Shown: positions 5,937-6,995 of the stretch, one piece after another | Layout: each line of letters begins with the position of its first letter | How positions within the stretch are numbered: position 1 is the stretch's first letter | DNA from: CAYIFA01 sp964362625 | GTDB taxonomy: Bacteria > Patescibacteriota > Minisyncoccia > 1-14-0-10-42-19 | Assembly: GCA_964362625.1 (NCBI GenBank) | Contig: CAYIFA010000042.1 | Coordinates: 1-6,995 of the forward strand | DNA length: 6,995 nt | Direction: 5' to 3' | Notes under the pieces: model-generated | What the model saw: only the letters and a program-made list of their open reading frames with translations | Told to the model about the DNA's origin: nothing | Databases searched by the model: none | Translations under genes and position numbers: made by a program

Positions 5937-6779
5937 TCACGGAACAGTAATGCTCGCGGTATTTGAATAACCTGAATTGCCCCCGGCATTGTAAGCCCGG
6001 ACCCGGTAATAATAAGTTCCATTGGCCATGCCGGTATCAGTATAGGAAGTCAACACAGTAGCGGCAATCTGATTGAAGTTGACGCCATCCGTTCCTCTTT
6101 CAACCTTAAAACCTTCCTCGTTGTTAGAATTGTCGATCCATCGCAGCAAGACCCTGTTAGTCGAGGTTGACTGATTAGTAGCAGTTAGACTTGATGGGGC
6201 TACTGGAGGCGCGGGCAGCGTGTAGGTGATTTTAGCGGCAATACGACTCAAACGAACGCCCTTCGTTCCAGATGAATATACGGCTCCAACTTGCAAAGCG
6301 CTATTTGAATCTTTAGCAAGCGACAAGCCAGTAAAACTAGTATCGGCGAGATCAACTGGTGTGGTACCAGTTAAACTATAATTCCCGGCATCTGCGCTGT
6401 TGGCTCCGTTAAACCGGTAAAAAATATCCATTTCTGATGCGCCGCCATTCTGGTGTTTAGAAGCGCATGGCTTTATGTCAACCTGGGTAATTGTCGAATA
6501 GTTCGGGATTGAGCTCAAGGATATCGCGTAAGAATCGCGGTTCCCACGCGTGGTTGTATAGTTGTAGTCAATTGTTCCGTTGCAACTGCTTTCGTCAACC
6601 ATAGTGTAATGCGTTGAGCCAGTTTTCGGTGTCCATTGAGTATAAGCGCCGTCCAACCAAGGAAGTAAATAGCTAGTTACGTCAGCGAACGCGAATTGGG
6701 CAAGCGTCAACGCAAAAACTACCAAAATTGCCGCAAAAATTAATAAATTAATTCGCGAAATATTTATAGATGTTGTCAT
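5937..6779 (-). CDS. Secreted protein with beta-sandwich-like and fibronectin type III domains
   Basis: The 280-residue product has a long N-terminal signal peptide (hydrophobic 11-31, likely cleavage after AFA at 30-32). Residues 33-190 form a Ser/Thr/Tyr-rich domain I cannot assign to a named family. It is probably an all-beta sandwich, with two cysteines (C66, C105) that may form a disulfide and notable segments VDESSCNGT and GTKGVRLSRI. A Pro-rich linker (189-195) leads to a canonical fibronectin type III domain at about 194-280, with L-x-W at 212-214, GFKVERGTDG at 223-232, and the YYYRVRAYNAGG strand followed by YSN. It ends at the last FN3 strand, with no LPxTG or C-terminal helix, so it is released or held non-covalently. 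Role unknown; surface binding is plausible. The start at 6779 fits the signal peptide; no clear ribosome site precedes it. A TATAAA at 6802-6797 is a possible -10 without a good -35. Confidence 0.82.
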   Translation of the reverse strand: MTTSINISRINLLIFAAILVVFALTLAQFAFADVTSYLLPWLDGAYTQWTPKTGSTHYTMVDESSCNGTIDYNYTTTRGNRDSYAISLSSIPNYSTITQVDIKPCASKHQNGGASEMDIFYRFNGANSADAGNYSLTGTTPVDLADTSFTGLSLAKDSNSALQVGAVYSSGTKGVRLSRIAAKITYTLPAPPVAPSSLTATNQSTSTNRVLLRWIDNSNNEEGFKVERGTDGVNFNQIAATVLTSYTDTGMANGTYYYRVRAYNAGGNSGYSNTASITVP

Positions 6780-6823
6780 ATTTTAGAATTAAATATTTTA
6801 TAGTTTAATTCGACCTTTTTTAT

Positions 6824-6842
6824 GGATATATCAAAAATATCC
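6824..6842. repeat. Inverted repeat GGATAT-N7-ATATCC, possible operator
   Basis: Perfect 6-bp arms at 6824-6829 and 6837-6842 are separated by ATCAAAA. The centre is about 54 bp upstream of the FN3 gene start and about 30 bp upstream of its possible -10 box, a position that would suit a dimeric DNA-binding regulator. No regulator gene is in the window, and short AT-rich inverted repeats arise by chance. Confidence 0.3.
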
Positions 6843-6860
6843 TCCAGTAATTATACAAGT

Positions 6861-6868
6861 GGGGGGGG
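6861..6868. repeat. G8 homopolymer upstream of a surface-protein gene
   Basis: Eight consecutive G residues lie in otherwise AT-rich DNA, 82 bp upstream of the FN3 protein start. Runs of this length are prone to slippage, and in other bacteria such tracts before surface genes cause on/off variation. Here it is farther out than a promoter spacer, so any effect would act through an upstream site. Confidence 0.9.
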
Positions 6869-6884
6869 TTGATTACAAAATTCT

Positions 6885-6893
6885 TTATCCACA
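6885..6893 (+). promoter_or_regulatory. Perfect DnaA-box 9-mer
   Basis: TTATCCACA again matches the DnaA consensus exactly. It is intergenic and about 106 bp upstream of the FN3 protein start, in the same orientation and at a similar distance as the box before the FG-GAP gene. It is flanked by AT-rich DNA. A weaker relative, TTATACAAG, begins at 6851. Confidence 0.4.
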
Positions 6894-6934
6894 GTTTTAA
6901 AAAGAGTTAACGCTTTCTTTTGTCCCGTTCGCCT

Positions 6935-6954
6935 CGTCCGCCAGCTGGCGGACG
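6935..6954. repeat. 20-bp perfect GC-rich palindrome
   Basis: CGTCCGCCAG is followed directly by its reverse complement, with no loop. In RNA it would give a stable hairpin. On the plus strand it is followed by GGGTCTTTTAA, so it could serve as a weak terminator there; on the minus strand no T-tract follows. Its GC content stands out against the AT-rich surroundings, which suggests a dispersed palindromic element or a protein-binding site rather than ordinary intergenic DNA. Confidence 0.75.
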
Positions 6955-6995
6955 GGGTCTTTTAATCGCGATTTAGGGCTCTGCGATCAATGCCT

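Larger units (their letters stand above)
6780..6995. other. Gene-poor 216-bp region upstream of the FN3 protein
   Basis: I see no convincing gene here. The part next to the gene (6781-6840) is very AT-rich and should hold its promoter. Further right come an inverted repeat, a G8 tract, a DnaA-box 9-mer and a 20-bp palindrome, each listed separately. On the minus strand a ten-codon open stretch ends in TAA at 6964-6962 and could be the tail of a gene entering from the right, but it is too short to support. Confidence 0.6.

Noticed and set aside
5786..6995. Replication origin
   Set aside because: Only two perfect DnaA boxes 1 kb apart, no cluster and no dnaA or dnaN gene in the window.
6962..6995. 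C-terminal end of a minus-strand gene entering from the right
   Set aside because: Only ten codons are visible, and an open stretch this short is expected by chance.

Overview
The window looks like chromosomal DNA from an uncultivated bacterium, probably of the Patescibacteria (Candidate Phyla Radiation). That placement is inference. It rests on tightly packed genes, weak Shine-Dalgarno signals, standard-code TGA/TAA stops, short forms of central-metabolism enzymes, and exported proteins in styles common in that group (cysteine-rich stalk plus FG-GAP repeats; beta-sandwich plus fibronectin type III). No rRNA, tRNA, transposase or CRISPR array was seen.

Left part (1-4076): an oxidative pentose-phosphate cluster on the minus strand. 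In transcription order it runs glutaredoxin (3840-4076), glucose-6-phosphate dehydrogenase zwf (2465-3838), 6-phosphogluconate dehydrogenase gnd (57-950), then the first 19 codons of another gene that leaves the left edge. Glutaredoxin and zwf are one base apart, and gnd overlaps the next start as TAATG. Together zwf and gnd would convert glucose-6-phosphate to ribulose-5-phosphate and yield reduced nicotinamide cofactor, which could support thiol redox through the glutaredoxin. The cluster is interrupted between zwf and gnd by a plus-strand gene for a secreted subtilisin-like protease (1097-2452) with its own good sigma70-like promoter.

The most unusual signal is at that interruption. The last 40 bases of zwf plus its immediate downstream bases (2463-2502) recur just upstream of gnd (953-992) with 34 of 40 positions identical, so the protease gene lies between two direct copies of the zwf tail. 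The copy before gnd has the form of a sigma70-like promoter (TTGGCA, 17 bp, TATATT) whose predicted start falls on or next to the gnd ATG, suggesting a leaderless gnd mRNA. The six mismatches all lie in the spacer between the hexamers.

Right part (4202-6995): two minus-strand genes for exported proteins. One is a membrane-anchored protein with a Cys-rich stalk and seven FG-GAP/VCBS repeats (4202-5785). The other is a secreted protein with a C-terminal fibronectin type III domain (5937-6779). A strong hairpin terminator separates them. Each has an AT-rich upstream region with one perfect DnaA-box 9-mer (TTATCCACA). The right-hand upstream region also holds an inverted repeat, an 8-G tract and a 20-bp perfect palindrome.
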